Positions 31,327-41,627 of a stretch of 59,220 bases of DNA are shown here, in pieces; position 1 is the first letter of the stretch, and each line of letters opens with the position of its first letter. The translations under genes were made by a program, and so were the position numbers. Source of the stretch: Chara braunii (Eukaryota > Streptophyta > Charophyceae > Charales > Characeae); assembly GCA_003427395.1 (NCBI GenBank), contig BFEA01000213.1:652397-711616 (forward strand), in the 5' to 3' direction. The notes below the pieces were generated by a model. It did no database searches. It had not been told where the DNA came from and was given only the letters and a program-made list of their open reading frames with translations.

Positions 31327-31869
31327 CTACCAGCGGCTGCCTTCTGACTGCGGGGCAGCCCATCGGGCCTGTTTGTACTTTGGACAAAATTTGATTACGT
31401 GGGCCAGGTCACCACAAAATATGCACTGACCTTGGTCTACGCGTTCTTGCCATAAGCGTTGGTCCAAGCCCAGATCTTCCCAGGGCCTGCCCTGTGGCAA
31501 GCCTGGGTGCCATCCTCCTTGAGGTGCTCTTCCACCTCTTCGCTGTGGGGACCGATTACCCTGGCGACTTGACGGGGGACCTTGACCCCTACCTCCCGCT
31601 TGGCGGTTTCCCTGTCCGCCAAACCCCTGTGCGCCCGGTCCACGGCCTCCCATGGCCTGGCCCCTTTGGCCCTGGCCTCCTCCTCTACCTTGCGGCCTCC
31701 CTCCAGCCGCGACAGCAGCATAAGACCTCCCCTGTCCCACACTACTGTCCTCCTCCTCTAGGCCCCACTCAATCTGACTGTATGGGACCTCGTCAACACC
31801 ACCTTCCTCTAACGTAAGGATCATGTGTCCTTGGCCCTCACTTGGCCTGAGATGGTACGGCCTTTCCAA
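31327..31869 (-). CDS. gag: element A gag, nucleocapsid part with CCHC zinc knuckle
   Basis: 180 codons. A Gly/Arg/Gln-rich RGG-like segment (about residues 50-125) is followed by a CX2CX4HX4C zinc knuckle, CIFCGDLAHVIKFC, near residues 150-165. These bind and package genomic RNA in the particle. It overlaps the end of the preceding gag frame (31821-32738) in a different register, so one frameshift separates them. Confidence 0.88.
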   Translation of the reverse strand: MERPYHLRPSEGQGHMILTLEEGGVDEVPYSQIEWGLEEEDSSVGQGRSYAAVAAGGRPQGRGGGQGQRGQAMGGRGPGAQGFGGQGNRQAGGRGQGPPSSRQGNRSPQRRGGRAPQGGWHPGLPQGRPWEDLGLDQRLWQERVDQGQCIFCGDLAHVIKFCPKYKQARWAAPQSEGSRW

Positions 31870-32738
31870 TTCTTCCCCTTATCTAAGTCCCTATGCCAGA
31901 AAGTGGTAACTGGCGTGGACTTCGACTCATACAAGACGACTTCTCTACTCAACGCATCATAGGTGATGCAAGCCTGTTCAGTCTTGTCAAAGAAATGCCC
32001 ACCCAGGGCCTCTGGCATGGCACGATAAAATAACTGGACCAACTGGGTCTCAGTGACCCCATGGTCCGGGACGACTACCAAGTCGTTAGCGAATCGCTCC
32101 TTGAGGAGCTTGAGGAATTGGGAAAGAGGGGTGACCTTTGAATATGCAACCAGGTTGTTTTCACAACGGGCTGCGCGCGCAAGAGACCTGGCGAAACTAG
32201 CCGCTTCATCCTTGAGGGCCTGGAAGGCCACGATGACTTGCTCCTCAATCAGGATGTGTCGTAAATAAATATAACTGTTGACACTGGCTTCCCAGTTGTC
32301 AAAGTTTTCTTCCTTCTTTCCCCCGTACGCATCTGGGAACTTAAGTTTCACTGGGTCCTTACGCGGTCTGGCCTCTCCCTCTACAACGGCTATAGCTTTG
32401 GCACCCTCAATGGCGCCCTCACAGAACTTCCCTACATTGTCCCTCAACTGCTTTACTTCGCCCCCAATGTGGGTGACGATCTCGCGCGCAAACTCCCTAA
32501 ACCCTGACCGCATGAGACTCAAGGCTACATCCTGGCTCCAACTGGCCTGGCGCTCCTCTATCCAGGCCTTGCTCAACACTTCTAGGTAACCCAACACCTT
32601 GTCCCATTTGGCCTTGTCATCTGGTTGGGCCAACATTTCTTGCCTACACGCCTGCACCTTTGCTACCTCTACGATCATTTTGCTCACTTCCTCTCTCCTC
32701 CTCTTCTTCTCCTTCTTCATCCTCAGCTTCCACGTCAA
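31821..32738 (-). CDS. gag: element A gag, capsid-like core
   Basis: 305 codons. A basic, helical N-terminus (KLRMKKEKKRRREEV) leads into a region with the layout of retrotransposon gag proteins: KLKFPDAYGGKKEENFDNWEA near residue 135, a following helix-rich stretch, and LLKERFANDLVVVPDHGVTETQLVQLFYRAMPEALGGHF. It should form the virus-like particle shell. Upstream 33181-32798 is the N-terminal gag extension in another frame, separated by stops at 32740-32797. Confidence 0.85.
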   Translation of the reverse strand: MTWKLRMKKEKKRRREEVSKMIVEVAKVQACRQEMLAQPDDKAKWDKVLGYLEVLSKAWIEERQASWSQDVALSLMRSGFREFAREIVTHIGGEVKQLRDNVGKFCEGAIEGAKAIAVVEGEARPRKDPVKLKFPDAYGGKKEENFDNWEASVNSYIYLRHILIEEQVIVAFQALKDEAASFARSLARAARCENNLVAYSKVTPLSQFLKLLKERFANDLVVVPDHGVTETQLVQLFYRAMPEALGGHFFDKTEQACITYDALSREVVLYESKSTPVTTFWHRDLDKGKNWKGRTISGQVRAKDT

Positions 32739-32797
32739 TTTCTACTCCTCCCTTTCTCGCCGTTCCATCGGATCTGTCATTGCTGCTAGCTCACTGG

Positions 32798-33181
32798 CTA
32801 GCGCAGCCCTCTCATCCCTGTTATGTAAGATTCTGCCTCCTCGTCTTCTCCCAACGATAAATTAGCAACCCACTCACTTATTTTTCTCTCCATCTCTGTG
32901 TCTATATCTCTCTTCGTGCCACTACTCCCCTCTCTACTCTCAATACGCATTCTTTCTTTTTCTTCTTCTGCTGCTGCTTCTTCTTCAGCAGCCTTCTTCC
33001 TTCTCTCCATCTCCTCCTCCAATTCCTTCATCTTCGCCGCCTTCTCGTCTGCGATGGCCTTTAGCTTCGCTTGCTTCTCGCGCTCTTTTCTCTCCCTTTT
33101 CTCTTTAACTAAGGCGGCCATCTTCTCTTGCTGCTCAGGGGTGTATGCGCTAGTGCTCTTCCCACTACGCAAGTCCACCAT
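32798..33181 (-). CDS. gag: element A gag, N-terminal charged coiled-coil part
   Basis: I chose the Met at 33181 (ttcaccatggtgg, good initiation context) over the upstream Met at 33250. The peptide begins MVDLRSGKSTSAYTPEQQEK and then has about 70 residues very rich in Lys, Glu and Ala, likely a coiled coil, and ends in an acidic segment. The frame closes at 32798, before the capsid-like core. The first 900 bp of the transcript leader (34738 to 33182) include a gap. Confidence 0.8.
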   Translation of the reverse strand: MVDLRSGKSTSAYTPEQQEKMAALVKEKRERKEREKQAKLKAIADEKAAKMKELEEEMERRKKAAEEEAAAEEEKERMRIESREGSSGTKRDIDTEMERKISEWVANLSLGEDEEAESYITGMRGLR

Positions 33182-34139
33182 GGTGAAAAGTGCACAACCG
33201 GGTAAGTGGTTCCAACCCTCACCACGTAGACTCTGACCCCTGACTGACAAACCTATAGACTCACTCTAAGACTCACAGAATGCGGACAAGGACCCTGTCA
33301 ACTATGGTCTCTAGCCTAGACCTAACTATGGCTGTCAATACTAGACCTTTGCTGATCAGGAGGCATTTAAGGAGGTCCCCCAAACTCCGCAAGAATTCTT
33401 TAATGTCGCAAACAGGACGACGTGATCAGCTTGGTCTGGCCTGTTGCATCAGCCCACAACTCAGCCTTTCGGGCCTACCGTGCCACACCGAGCAGCCCGC
33501 CGATCAATACCGGTTAGGGTTTGACCTCCGGGACAGTCGAGTCGTCAGACACGGCCTCTAGCGTTACTAGGTCAGGTAGGGGTTTTGGGTCAACAAGGCC
33601 CTCAACACTTAAGACTGCCTGTTGTGTCAGCCCACGTCTCCGCCGTTCAAGCCCACCGTGTCACGCCCAATCCGAGCCCCGCCGGTCAGCACCGGTCCTT
33701 GGGAGGGTTAGGCCTCCGGGACAGTGAGATTAGACACGGTATCAGCTCTACTAAGTCAGATAGGGGTTTCGTCATACAGGCCCTATCCTTCATCCACAAA
33801 GTAATATCACCTAGGACAGAAGAGACTCGATGCAGAAAGAATAGACAGACAGACTGTACTCAGCAAGTACCAAGGGGTATGTGCACATCCATAGGGCAAG
33901 GGATAGGCTGAGGGCTTGGCGAGATGTTACCAACTCCAGCTCGGTCACAGTCTTGGTCAACGCCGGTCAACGGCTTTGGTCAACGCCGGTCAACGCCGCT
34001 ATCAGCCCCTGGTCAACCTCCGGTCAACTCCGGTCAACGCCGATCAACCCTCTTAATCAACACTCCAATCAGCTATGGCTGCCGGTTTCTCTTTCCCTTA
34101 CCAACCTCCTCCTTTGCTTCGCCTTCCTCGCCTCCTTTC
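33182..34139 (-). other. 5' leader of element A, part
   Basis: Non-coding on the minus strand between the PBS and gag. It contains degenerate duplications: gcatcagcccac, and a series of ggtcaacgccggtcaac units at 33955-34050. No gene recognised on either strand. Confidence 0.6.
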
Positions 34140-34493
34140 NNNNNNNNNNNNNNNNNNNNNNNNNNNNNNNNNNNNNNNNNNNNNNNNNNNNNNNNNNNNN
34201 NNNNNNNNNNNNNNNNNNNNNNNNNNNNNNNNNNNNNNNNNNNNNNNNNNNNNNNNNNNNNNNNNNNNNNNNNNNNNNNNNNNNNNNNNNNNNNNNNNNN
34301 NNNNNNNNNNNNNNNNNNNNNNNNNNNNNNNNNNNNNNNNNNNNNNNNNNNNNNNNNNNNNNNNNNNNNNNNNNNNNNNNNNNNNNNNNNNNNNNNNNNN
34401 NNNNNNNNNNNNNNNNNNNNNNNNNNNNNNNNNNNNNNNNNNNNNNNNNNNNNNNNNNNNNNNNNNNNNNNNNNNNNNNNNNNNNNNNNNNNN
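34140..34493. other. assembly gap (N)
   Basis: A run of 354 N inside the leader of element A, ending directly in a CT microsatellite that probably caused the gap. Confidence 0.99.

Positions 34494-34573
<80 letters not shown>
34494..34573. repeat. (CT)n microsatellite
   Basis: About 80 bp of uninterrupted ct next to the gap; the true length is unknown. Confidence 0.97.
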
Positions 34574-34575
<2 letters not shown>

Positions 34576-34725
34576 GTCTTCTTCTTCGTCGCGGTCTTCT
34601 TTGCAGGTGCGCGGCGGCTTCTCCAACTTCGGGTCCGCTATGGCGGACTATATCCCTCAGCGGCCACCTCTGCTATGGCGCGTCAGGCCCTGCACACGAC
34701 GGTGCGCATGGAATAGTGGGTACCA

Positions 34726-34738
34726 GCTCCGATACCAA
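34726..34738 (-). promoter_or_regulatory. primer-binding site of element A (tRNA-Met initiator)
   Basis: The minus strand reads ttggtatcggagc, one change from the common plant PBS tggtatcagagc complementary to initiator tRNA-Met. It touches the LTR end (...gattgca). It defines 34739-35591 as the 5' LTR. Confidence 0.9.
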
Positions 34739-35591
34739 TGCAATCAGACTCGTTCTCAAACACACTTGTCATGCATGTAAACAGCAACGCAGCAAACTGG
34801 CGACATGCGCCCACTCAAAACTCATAGATATAGCTTCCAGATACGAGTTCACTCTTAACCGGCTATGGCGACTTCAGCGCCCAAACAACTCACTGTTCAC
34901 ACACACTGGATCACCCTGGATATCCCACACGCGTCACTCTGAACACTCGAACACACACACACACTTCCTAACAACAGCTATGGCAGCTATGGCTGCCTCT
35001 AACCTATCGCTATACTAACTCCTCTCTCGCCCACTGCGTCCTCCGGGCTCATCTGCAGACCTCCTTGCACAAGTCGCTGTGGCAGCGCTTCCGCATGGCT
35101 CACGCAGGAATCCATGAATGGCTGGGCGCTGCCTCTTGCTTTATACTTCGGAAACTCGTTGGTCTGCCCTTTGCCATCGGCCCATGGTGCTCACAGTCCC
35201 CCGTGGTACTTGCTGGACCGGACTGGGACTNACTGGATCTTACCGCTGACTGACTGTGGACTCACTGCTATCCTACCGAGATCGCACTGCGATTGCATTG
35301 CAGTTTAGTCCACCACTTGCCTCGCCACTTGACCACTTGCCCACTTGCCTACCTTCTAGAAGGACTACAGCTAGACTTCTGGAACTTGCTAAGACTTCTA
35401 TTCTATAGACCTACAGATCGAAACCCTTGCTGCCTACGGACCTACGACAGACCTACCAACTGTCTACGAATACACAGGTCGCAGGTTCAACTCTCAGGGT
35501 CTACACAGATACTGTACACGGGTAGGGTGCGGTCTAGGGATCGAGCCCTGGGTACTGCATCTGCTACTGCTAAAAGGTGAAAACCGTTTCA
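34739..35591 (-). repeat. 5' LTR of element A
   Basis: Partner of 21302-22153. It has TG...CA ends, a TATA-like agtataaagc on the minus strand near 35139-35147, and an ambiguous base at 35231. It drives minus-strand transcription toward the PBS and gag. Confidence 0.93.
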
Positions 35592-35895
35592 ATGTCGTTG
35601 TTGATGTCGATACTGTGCGCTGCTGAACGTCTTCACGAGAGAACTGTGCCACGTGGCACTTTTGATGTGATCTGGCCTGTCAGGCTCGTTATTGGACAAT
35701 GTTGCTGGTGTGGAGGAGAGAGGGAAGCCCAGAGAAGGAGAGGGTATTGTTGGGCTGCTATCTCTGTGGTCACTGATGGATATCTCTTCCACCCTCTAAT
35801 CTGTTTATTCCCCCTCTCCACTCTTCGTCACATTGTTGGTTACCAGACATTGTATCAAACATCACATTCACAATTATTTGGAGACATTATTCAGA
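35592..35895 (+). repeat. LTR III, right portion, beginning with the target duplication
   Basis: It starts with atgt, the repeat of 21298-21301, and continues cgttgttgatgtcg, which joins well to gttgttgatgt before element A. No pol or PBS sequence follows, as expected for the end of a 3' LTR. The right edge is an estimate. Confidence 0.55.
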
Positions 35896-36262
35896 GCTGA
35901 GATCTCTTGTATTTCGACATCTGACGAGTATCTTCCAGACAGGGTGCATTACAAATAAAGATGATCACAGCTTTAATGCACCACAACACGAGTTCTCATA
36001 ATTCAACTGTGACTCTACATCAGTGATACTATAATCTTCATAAGTCGTGGATATGAGTTGTCCGAAGATTCTCTTAGTTTCTCGTGTCAAAATTGACATG
36101 CTAACAATGGCATAGTGAATAGACAACGCAAAAAGGACAAGATTCTGTTGAACGTTCAGTCTTGCTACTTTTACTGTTCCCCTGTCAGTTCTTTGAAACT
36201 GTTCCTCTGCTGGATGGTTGGTCTCTCTTTCCTTTCCTCTTGCCACTGTAAGAATAAAATCA

Positions 36263-36362
36263 GCCCTGGGTTGGCTTTTTGATAGACGCTAGTAACCCAA
36301 GACAGGGCCTGACTCCTCCGCCCTGGGTTGACTTTTCAATAGACCCCAGTAACCCAAACCTT
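36263..36362. repeat. 57-bp tandem duplication
   Basis: The units start gccctgggttg at 36263 and 36320, and both contain agtaacccaa, which can pair with the unit start to form a stem. Confidence 0.8.
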
Positions 36363-36430
36363 TTGACCTGAAGGATGTCTCAAACACCATTCGGGCCTAG
36401 AGAGCGACTTTTCACCACAAAACTCAGGCC

Positions 36431-36658
36431 CAGACTGTAAACACAACCCTAGACTCCATTCTAAAGCAACTTTCACTCGTGTTCTTTACCATGTGATGAA
36501 AACAAAAGCATGGAGTTGAGAAATGTGATCATCTACTTGCAGACCAGACTGTAAACACGGCCCTAGACTCAATTCTAAAGCAACTTTCACTCGTGTTTCT
36601 TTACAGTGTGATGAAAACAAAAGCATGGAGTTGAGAAATGTGATCATCTCCTTGCAGA
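36431..36658. repeat. 114-bp tandem duplication
   Basis: The units 36431-36544 and 36545-36658 each start cagactgtaaacac and end ctccttgcag or ctacttgcag. The second unit ends in a splice-acceptor-like string followed by an open stretch (MKIAGTWYSQQIIDER) and then gtatgc; I do not recognise a protein. Confidence 0.85.
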
Positions 36659-38052
36659 TGAAGATAGCCGGCACATGGTACAGTCAACAAATAATCGATG
36701 AGAGGTATGCAGCCGGTGAACATAATAATGGACCACATCACACATCCTTGGAGTATGAAAAAGGCAAAAGAGGACTAGTAACCTTACCAACAGGTCCAGC
36801 AGGAATTTGTGGCTGTGATTGTGGAGGGGGCTTCCAGAGGCCAGCTTGACTTTTTCCAGTTCCACCAACTGCATGCACGCCACGCAATGCTCTGCACGGT
36901 ATGCACTCATAGAACACCAACAGGATGGCATTCAGTTCCACTAGAAACACATGAATGGTTTTGTGCTGCCTAACTGGCAACAATTGGCTCTTGACACTTT
37001 CTAACGGTCGTTCACGGATGACACTGATGATCACATTCAAGTCACAATGGCTCACAAAGGGACCACCATCTCGCATCCCACTGCACACACTTCCCTCTGA
37101 ACCCTTATATGAGCATATCACAATGCCCATTCCCCTTGCCATACATCTCTCCCTCCATTCACATCATATTTTCCACCATATCATGTCATAAGACTCATAA
37201 CCAACTCACAACCATACAAAGAGAAACGGATATATGCAGGCATATGTAACCATTTACTGCATTCCTTCATTCCATCTGGCGTGCTCGGGTTCAGTCCCAA
37301 TAGGGCCGGCAGTGAAAAGATCTCAACTCTGACAAATAGAACAAAGAGACAATTATGGGTTCACTATCACTCCGCAGCAGCAATGACAAACACAAATAAA
37401 TATCATCGTGGTGCGCCCACGGCTTGGTTGTGGTGGATAGTCAATCCCCTCTCAAGAGGGTAAGCAATGTGCCTCTCCTTTCACATCTACACCTTTGCTC
37501 CTCTCTAGTAAGAGGGATGATGGACCCGGTTTCCAGCAGGTGCAGCTCCCCACCAATAGATTGGAGCCATCTATGCATGGGATGCCTACTATTGGAGTCA
37601 TCTCACTCGAGATGCTTGTAACGACCTACCAAATCATAGACTGAGAACTGTTCTGTTTCTCTGAGTTTTGCTGCTGGACTGAGAGACTTCTTGAGATTCC
37701 TGTATTGTCCACGTTTGTGTGGTTAAGCGGCAAGTGGCCACACGCCTGTCTGCAGCCGAAGCGGCACGCTTGCACAAATTTATTATCCCTATAGCTCCTA
37801 AAGCCTGGAGTGGGCCCATCTAACGCCCCCGTGCCAACCCCAAGAGAAACCGTCAGGGGGCAGTCCTCTCAAGGCTCCGCAGGTCCAGCCGGCTCTGTTT
37901 CGGGGGCCCTGTTTGTTTTCTGCCCCAGAGTGTTCGAATACAAGCACGTAGCAGTCTGTGGTGGTGTCATTTCGTTTTTCCTTTTCAGTTGTCGTGGTGT
38001 TGTTCCGTTTTTTTTGTTGTTGTTGTTTTGAAAGGGAGCACGTCTAAGGCTC
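36659..38052. other. unclassified interval
   Basis: No gene recognised. 37528-37580 (acccggtttccagcaggtgc ... agattggagcc) resembles the 3' end of the poly-A element at 51885-51925 and may be a remnant of the same family. The rest shows no repeat or RNA features. Confidence 0.4.
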
Positions 38053-38261
38053 TACTCGGTCGACGGCAGGATCACTTTGGCCTTGGCTACAACACTCACC
38101 AACTGTGCAAAATGAGAATGAATATCCCGCTGGAACATGGGAAGATACACCGCTGTTTTTTTTCTTTTCTTTTTTGTAGCCCACATTTGGGCTTGGCTCC
38201 AGCACTCACCAAATGTGCAAATAAGACTCTCCCGCTAGAACATGGGAAGATACACCGCTGT
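38053..38261 (+). repeat. hairpin-bearing repeat, copies 1 and 2
   Basis: Two direct copies of a unit whose core reads ctcaccaactgtgcaaaatg, then gagaatgaatatcccgctgg, then aacatgggaagatacaccgc (38092-38153; second copy, with small deletions, about 38197-38260). The parts tctccc and gggaaga can pair. A third copy is at 38673-38775 and inverted copies lie at 55.4-56.8 kb. Confidence 0.75.
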
Positions 38262-38336
38262 CGTGAAGTAGCTGCTTTTGCTCAATTTGGCTCAGATCTT
38301 GATGCCGCCACTCAATATTTATTAAGCCGTGGCGCA
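38262..38336 (+). pseudogene. atp1: fragment of mitochondrial ATP synthase subunit alpha (atp1), nuclear copy
   Basis: 25 codons read REVAAFAQFGSDLDAATQYL then LSRGA. This is the conserved C-terminal region of mitochondrial-type F1 alpha (AAFAQFGSDLDAATQ); plastid alpha differs here. It ends exactly where gtgctttgg begins, which could be an exon end before a group II intron (such introns start GTGYG; here the fit is partial). With the RT fragment directly downstream, transfer of mitochondrial DNA to the nucleus is the simplest reading. Far too short to work. Confidence 0.85.
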
Positions 38337-38548
38337 GTGCTTTGGTTCCGTTGATTTCAGGTTGGGGAAACTACTTGCTTGAAAAGCTTTTGAAGCTTCG
38401 AGACGCGTTAGTCAAAGGAGAATTTGAATGGGGAGCAACTTGTATTCTGCCGAAACCTGGGAAGAAAGAAAAGCATCCACTGGGAGTATCATGCTTCCAG
38501 GACAGGATCGTACAAGAAGTTCTTAGAATATACCCTCAATTGAAATGA
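38337..38548 (+). pseudogene. group II intron reverse transcriptase/maturase fragment
   Basis: The open frame from 38342 contains LLEKLLKLRDALVKGEFEWG, then LPKPGKKEKHPLGVSCFQDR, then IVQEVLR. This matches the N-terminal RT blocks of group II intron-encoded proteins (IPKPGKK-KRPLGIP-F-DRIVQ). It ends at a stop after IYPQLK, before the catalytic YADD block. With the atp1 piece it looks like mitochondrial intron DNA moved to the nucleus. A plastid or bacterial origin for this piece alone cannot be excluded. Confidence 0.8.
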
Positions 38549-38672
38549 AATTGGGTGAGTACTGGCGTATTAGCATGAAATCAATCATTCGAGTCAGTCG
38601 TTACGGGGTCTATGAAGGCCCTCACATTCATTGAATTGCTTTCTTTTCTACATACAATTTTATTTTTTTTCT

Positions 38673-38775
38673 TGCTCGGTCGACAGCAGGATCCCTTTGG
38701 CCTTGGCTACAACACTCACCAACTGTGCAAAATGAGAATGAATCTCCCGCCGGAACTTGGGAAGATACACCGCTG
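38673..38775 (+). repeat. hairpin-bearing repeat, copy 3
   Basis: It is about 95 percent like 38053-38157 by eye: gctcggtcgacagcaggatc, ttggccttggctacaacac and ggaagatacaccgctg. It stops at the LTR of element C, which inserted at its end. Confidence 0.85.
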
Positions 38776-39689
38776 TGCAATCAGACTCGCTTTCTTCTCA
38801 TTTCACATGCATGCAAGCAGATGGCAAAGCACGCTGGCGCTAGGCGCCTACACAAAGCTCTAAGATATTCAATCCGTGAACACAGTTTGGATACAACTCA
38901 CTTCAGATTAGCTATGGCAACTAAGTGCCCAAACCTTTACTTCCCAACTCTGTAATCACAGCGTCTGCACACACACACTTTACACTGGATCTCCCTGGAT
39001 ATCCCACACGCACAAACTCTCACTGCCCCCGCTTACACACACACACGCTCAAGTCTACTCTAACCTAGCGCAGCTATGGCTGCCTGCTCTATCTTCCTCT
39101 CAGCCCACTTCGACTTCGGGCAATCTGCAGACCACCTCGCACAAGATGCTCTGGCACCGCTTCCGCATGGATCGCAACAGAATGAATGCAGGACTGGACG
39201 CTGCCCCTTGATTTATACTTCTGTTGGCTGCTGGTTGCACACAGTCCCACATGGTACTTGCTGACTGGACTAAGTGAGACTGGGACTGGGTACCGCTGAC
39301 TAAGCAAGGTTGGACTCACCACTTGCCCACTTGCCTCTGGTCTGAAGTGACCAATGTTCGAAAGGCCACTTCCGGACCTTCCGGAAGCCTGCAGACTTGG
39401 CCTTTCGGAACTGTAGCAGCTACGATCTTGACCTTTCAGAACTGTAGCAGCTACGACCTTGACCTTTCAGGATCGCTACAGCTCAGCCTCTACACAACTA
39501 TGACCCCTACTCGACAGACCTACCGTTCAAGACCCGACGGTTACGTCGACCTACGACAGACATCAACTGACTCCTAAAAACGCAGGTCACGGGTTCAAAC
39601 ACACAGGGGTACTGTACACGGGTGAGGTGAGGTCTAGGAATCGAGCCCTGGGATCTGCATCTGCTACTGCACAGGCGAAAACCGTTTCA
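38776..39689 (-). repeat. 3' LTR of element C (family A)
   Basis: 914 bp, from tgcaatcagactcgc to aaaccgtttca on the plus strand. The polypurine tract on its inner side reads ggcaggag on the minus strand. Minus-strand integrase follows at 39728. It is more diverged from the element A LTRs than they are from one another. Confidence 0.9.
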
Positions 39690-39727
39690 CTCCTGCCGGC
39701 CTAAATTCAAGGTCCTCCAAGAATACT

Positions 39728-40060
39728 TCAGTGCAAGGCAGGACCTTTCCCTTTCGAACCAGCAGCTGTCTTCTGGTTCTTGAAAAGAGAATCTGACTTT
39801 ATACTGTTTCTGTGGACGACCTCTACCTCCTGTTCTGCATCCTCATCAATTATAGGATCAATGTCGTACCTTCCGTCCATGTCTGGAAGAATCATTGACC
39901 TTCTCGGCGAAAACTGTTGACTCGTCGTGCAAGGTAACAACTTTGATGTGTGAAAAACTGGATATGTATGGAGGTGTGCTGGATCTCAATTCTGTAGGAC
40001 GGTCCATCCTCTCCGCCCTTGACTTCTAGGACTGGCCACGGTCCCCTATAAGCAGACAAT
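39728..40060 (-). pseudogene. pol: element C integrase C-terminus (part 1)
   Basis: Chromodomain-like end: SQQFSPRRSMILPDMDGRYD, IDEDAEQEVEVVHRNS and, further upstream, the counterpart of the element A region around VLEVKGGEDGPSYT (39995-40045). Small deletions near 39790-39830 remove part of the domain. It stops at 40060 because element B inserted there; the gene continues at 49093. Confidence 0.88.
40057..40060. repeat. target-site duplication of element B, left
   Basis: caat, repeated at 49093-49096. Removing element B and one copy restores the alignment with the integrase gene of element A. Confidence 0.8.
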
Positions 40061-41165
40061 TGTTATGAACTTGGTTGTTTGACACTTTGATTGCCACTCA
40101 CACACACAAGAACTCACACACGCCCATACATGCATGAGACACAGGGGAGGAAGAGACAGAGTCCACCTGCACACAGACCAGAGATAAACAGCCGAAGATC
40201 AACCATGCACAGATGGGGAGAATACACACAGTGTTCTCTCTCTCTGATAAACTCTCAACAACCAATCACAGCATGACACTGCGAAGATCACAATTAGAAA
40301 GTAACCCAGATGATGAGCCAACTCAACACAATTAACCTCAATTATCGTTTCAGAGTTAAACCCAGTATCTCGCCACACAAGAACCACACACCCCACTCCC
40401 TACTACACTCTCAGAGTCTAGCGCTGCACTGAAATAGCCTCCCAGAGGCCAGCGCCATACACCCACATGAAGATCATGAACAACAATGTAGTCCCCAGTG
40501 CCGATGAGCCACTCTGACGATGAAGAAGGCAGCTATGGCTGCCAGGCTGCTACCGCAGCAATAGTCAGTGAAGACCCTCCGATAGTCCTGCCAAACGCAG
40601 ATATCCCCTGGGGATAGATGCGCTGAGCACGGCCCCAACTATGGCTGTCTCAGGTAGGCCGGCTATGGCTGCTTCACGCAACTGATGTCGCACGTGCCGC
40701 TGTAGACATTCAACGCTGCTAAACTTGGTTGGCCACGAACGCAGTCACGCGAAAATGAAAAGCCAAAAGTCCCTACCCGATTTCCCTACCAGACTTATAG
40801 ACTTCCTACCCTAGCCTAGACCTAGACTGGACTAACTGGACCTACCGGTACCGCTGCTGTTTCGGCCTCTCGGCCTCTACCGNACCCGGCTATAGGCTAT
40901 AGGACTGTATAGCAGTATAGGCCGCTTAGGGCCTGTCTGTCCTAGGGGTAGCCCGGGCCTGCTATAGGCAGTTAGGGTAGCTGTAGGAACTCAGTTAGTA
41001 CCAGGTCTGTATTTTCCCAAAAATTACAGATTTGTCCCTCACGAATTTCCACACAGGCGGATCTCTCGGTTAGCCCTCAGCCAAACAAAATTACAAAACT
41101 AACCCTACAGGTTAGTGTACAGCTTCGCAGACAATCTCGGCAACAGGAATCAGCAAGTCATTGCA
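40061..41165 (-). repeat. 3' LTR of element B
   Basis: 1105 bp, from tgttatgaacttgg to cagcaagtcattgca; differs from 47990-49092 at roughly one or two positions per 100 bp. An ambiguous base lies at 40883. Contains aggcagctatggctgcc and a run of tataggctatagg near 40895. Confidence 0.95.
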
Positions 41166-41198
41166 GGCTTACCCTTCCCGGGAGCGAGGACCTCCGAG

Positions 41199-41627
41199 CT
41201 AGGGGTGCAGACGAGGTGAACGGCGAAGGTCACCCTTCTGAGCCGCCTCATACCGCAAAACTACAGACTTTGCTGTCTTGATCAGGTCTCTTCTGTAGAA
41301 CCAGCGGTTCTCAGAAGGGGGCTGAAACGCAAACCTGACAAGATACTGCCGGTCGGGGCCAGTGCCCCACTCATACTCAATGGCCACCACATCATACCAC
41401 TTACCAAGGATTGGTGGGCCCCATTGAGGGGGCCGGTCAGGAAATACATCAGCTGGCGTAAAAGGCAGCAGCTTGGATGCATGAAAGACCGGATAGGTTC
41501 GTAGATGCAGCGGAACATCGATGGCGTACGATGGGCCGAAGGGATCAGCGCCTACTGTATCTAGAACCTGCCACGGACCCAGGTAGCGCGGCAACAACTT
41601 GGGAGAAATATCCTCCTCCCTCGACAA
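41199..41627 (-). CDS. pol: element B integrase C-terminal region
   Basis: The frame begins near EEDISPKLLPRYLGPWQVL and carries VFHASKLLPF and a chromodomain-like end (YDVVAIEYEWGTGPDRQYLV, ENRWFYRRDLIKTA). It closes with a basic tail. It overlaps the integrase core frame (41561-42415) by 67 bp in another register: one frameshift near 41620-41635 splits the protein. Confidence 0.9.
   Translation of the reverse strand: MSREEDISPKLLPRYLGPWQVLDTVGADPFGPSYAIDVPLHLRTYPVFHASKLLPFTPADVFPDRPPQWGPPILGKWYDVVAIEYEWGTGPDRQYLVRFAFQPPSENRWFYRRDLIKTAKSVVLRYEAAQKGDLRRSPRLHP

Larger units (their letters stand above)
21302..35591 (-). mobile_element. element A: 14.3-kb Ty3/gypsy LTR retrotransposon, minus strand
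   Basis: Bounded by two highly similar LTRs (852 and 853 bp) with TG...CA ends and flanked by atgt. A PBS complementary to initiator tRNA-Met adjoins the right LTR, so the right LTR is 5'. The interior on the minus strand runs gag (33181-31327), protease-RT (31142-29810), RNase H (29794-29126) and integrase with chromodomain-like end (29126-27425). Gag, RT, the RT-RNase H boundary and integrase are all broken, so it cannot move by itself. A further 5.2 kb lies between the integrase stop and the 3' LTR and probably includes later insertions. Two assembly gaps lie inside. Confidence 0.9.

Noticed and set aside
33881-35018. Long open frames across the N gap and (CT)n (299 and 364 codons)
   Set aside because: Openness is due to N and a two-base repeat; the sequence belongs to the leader and 5' LTR of element A.
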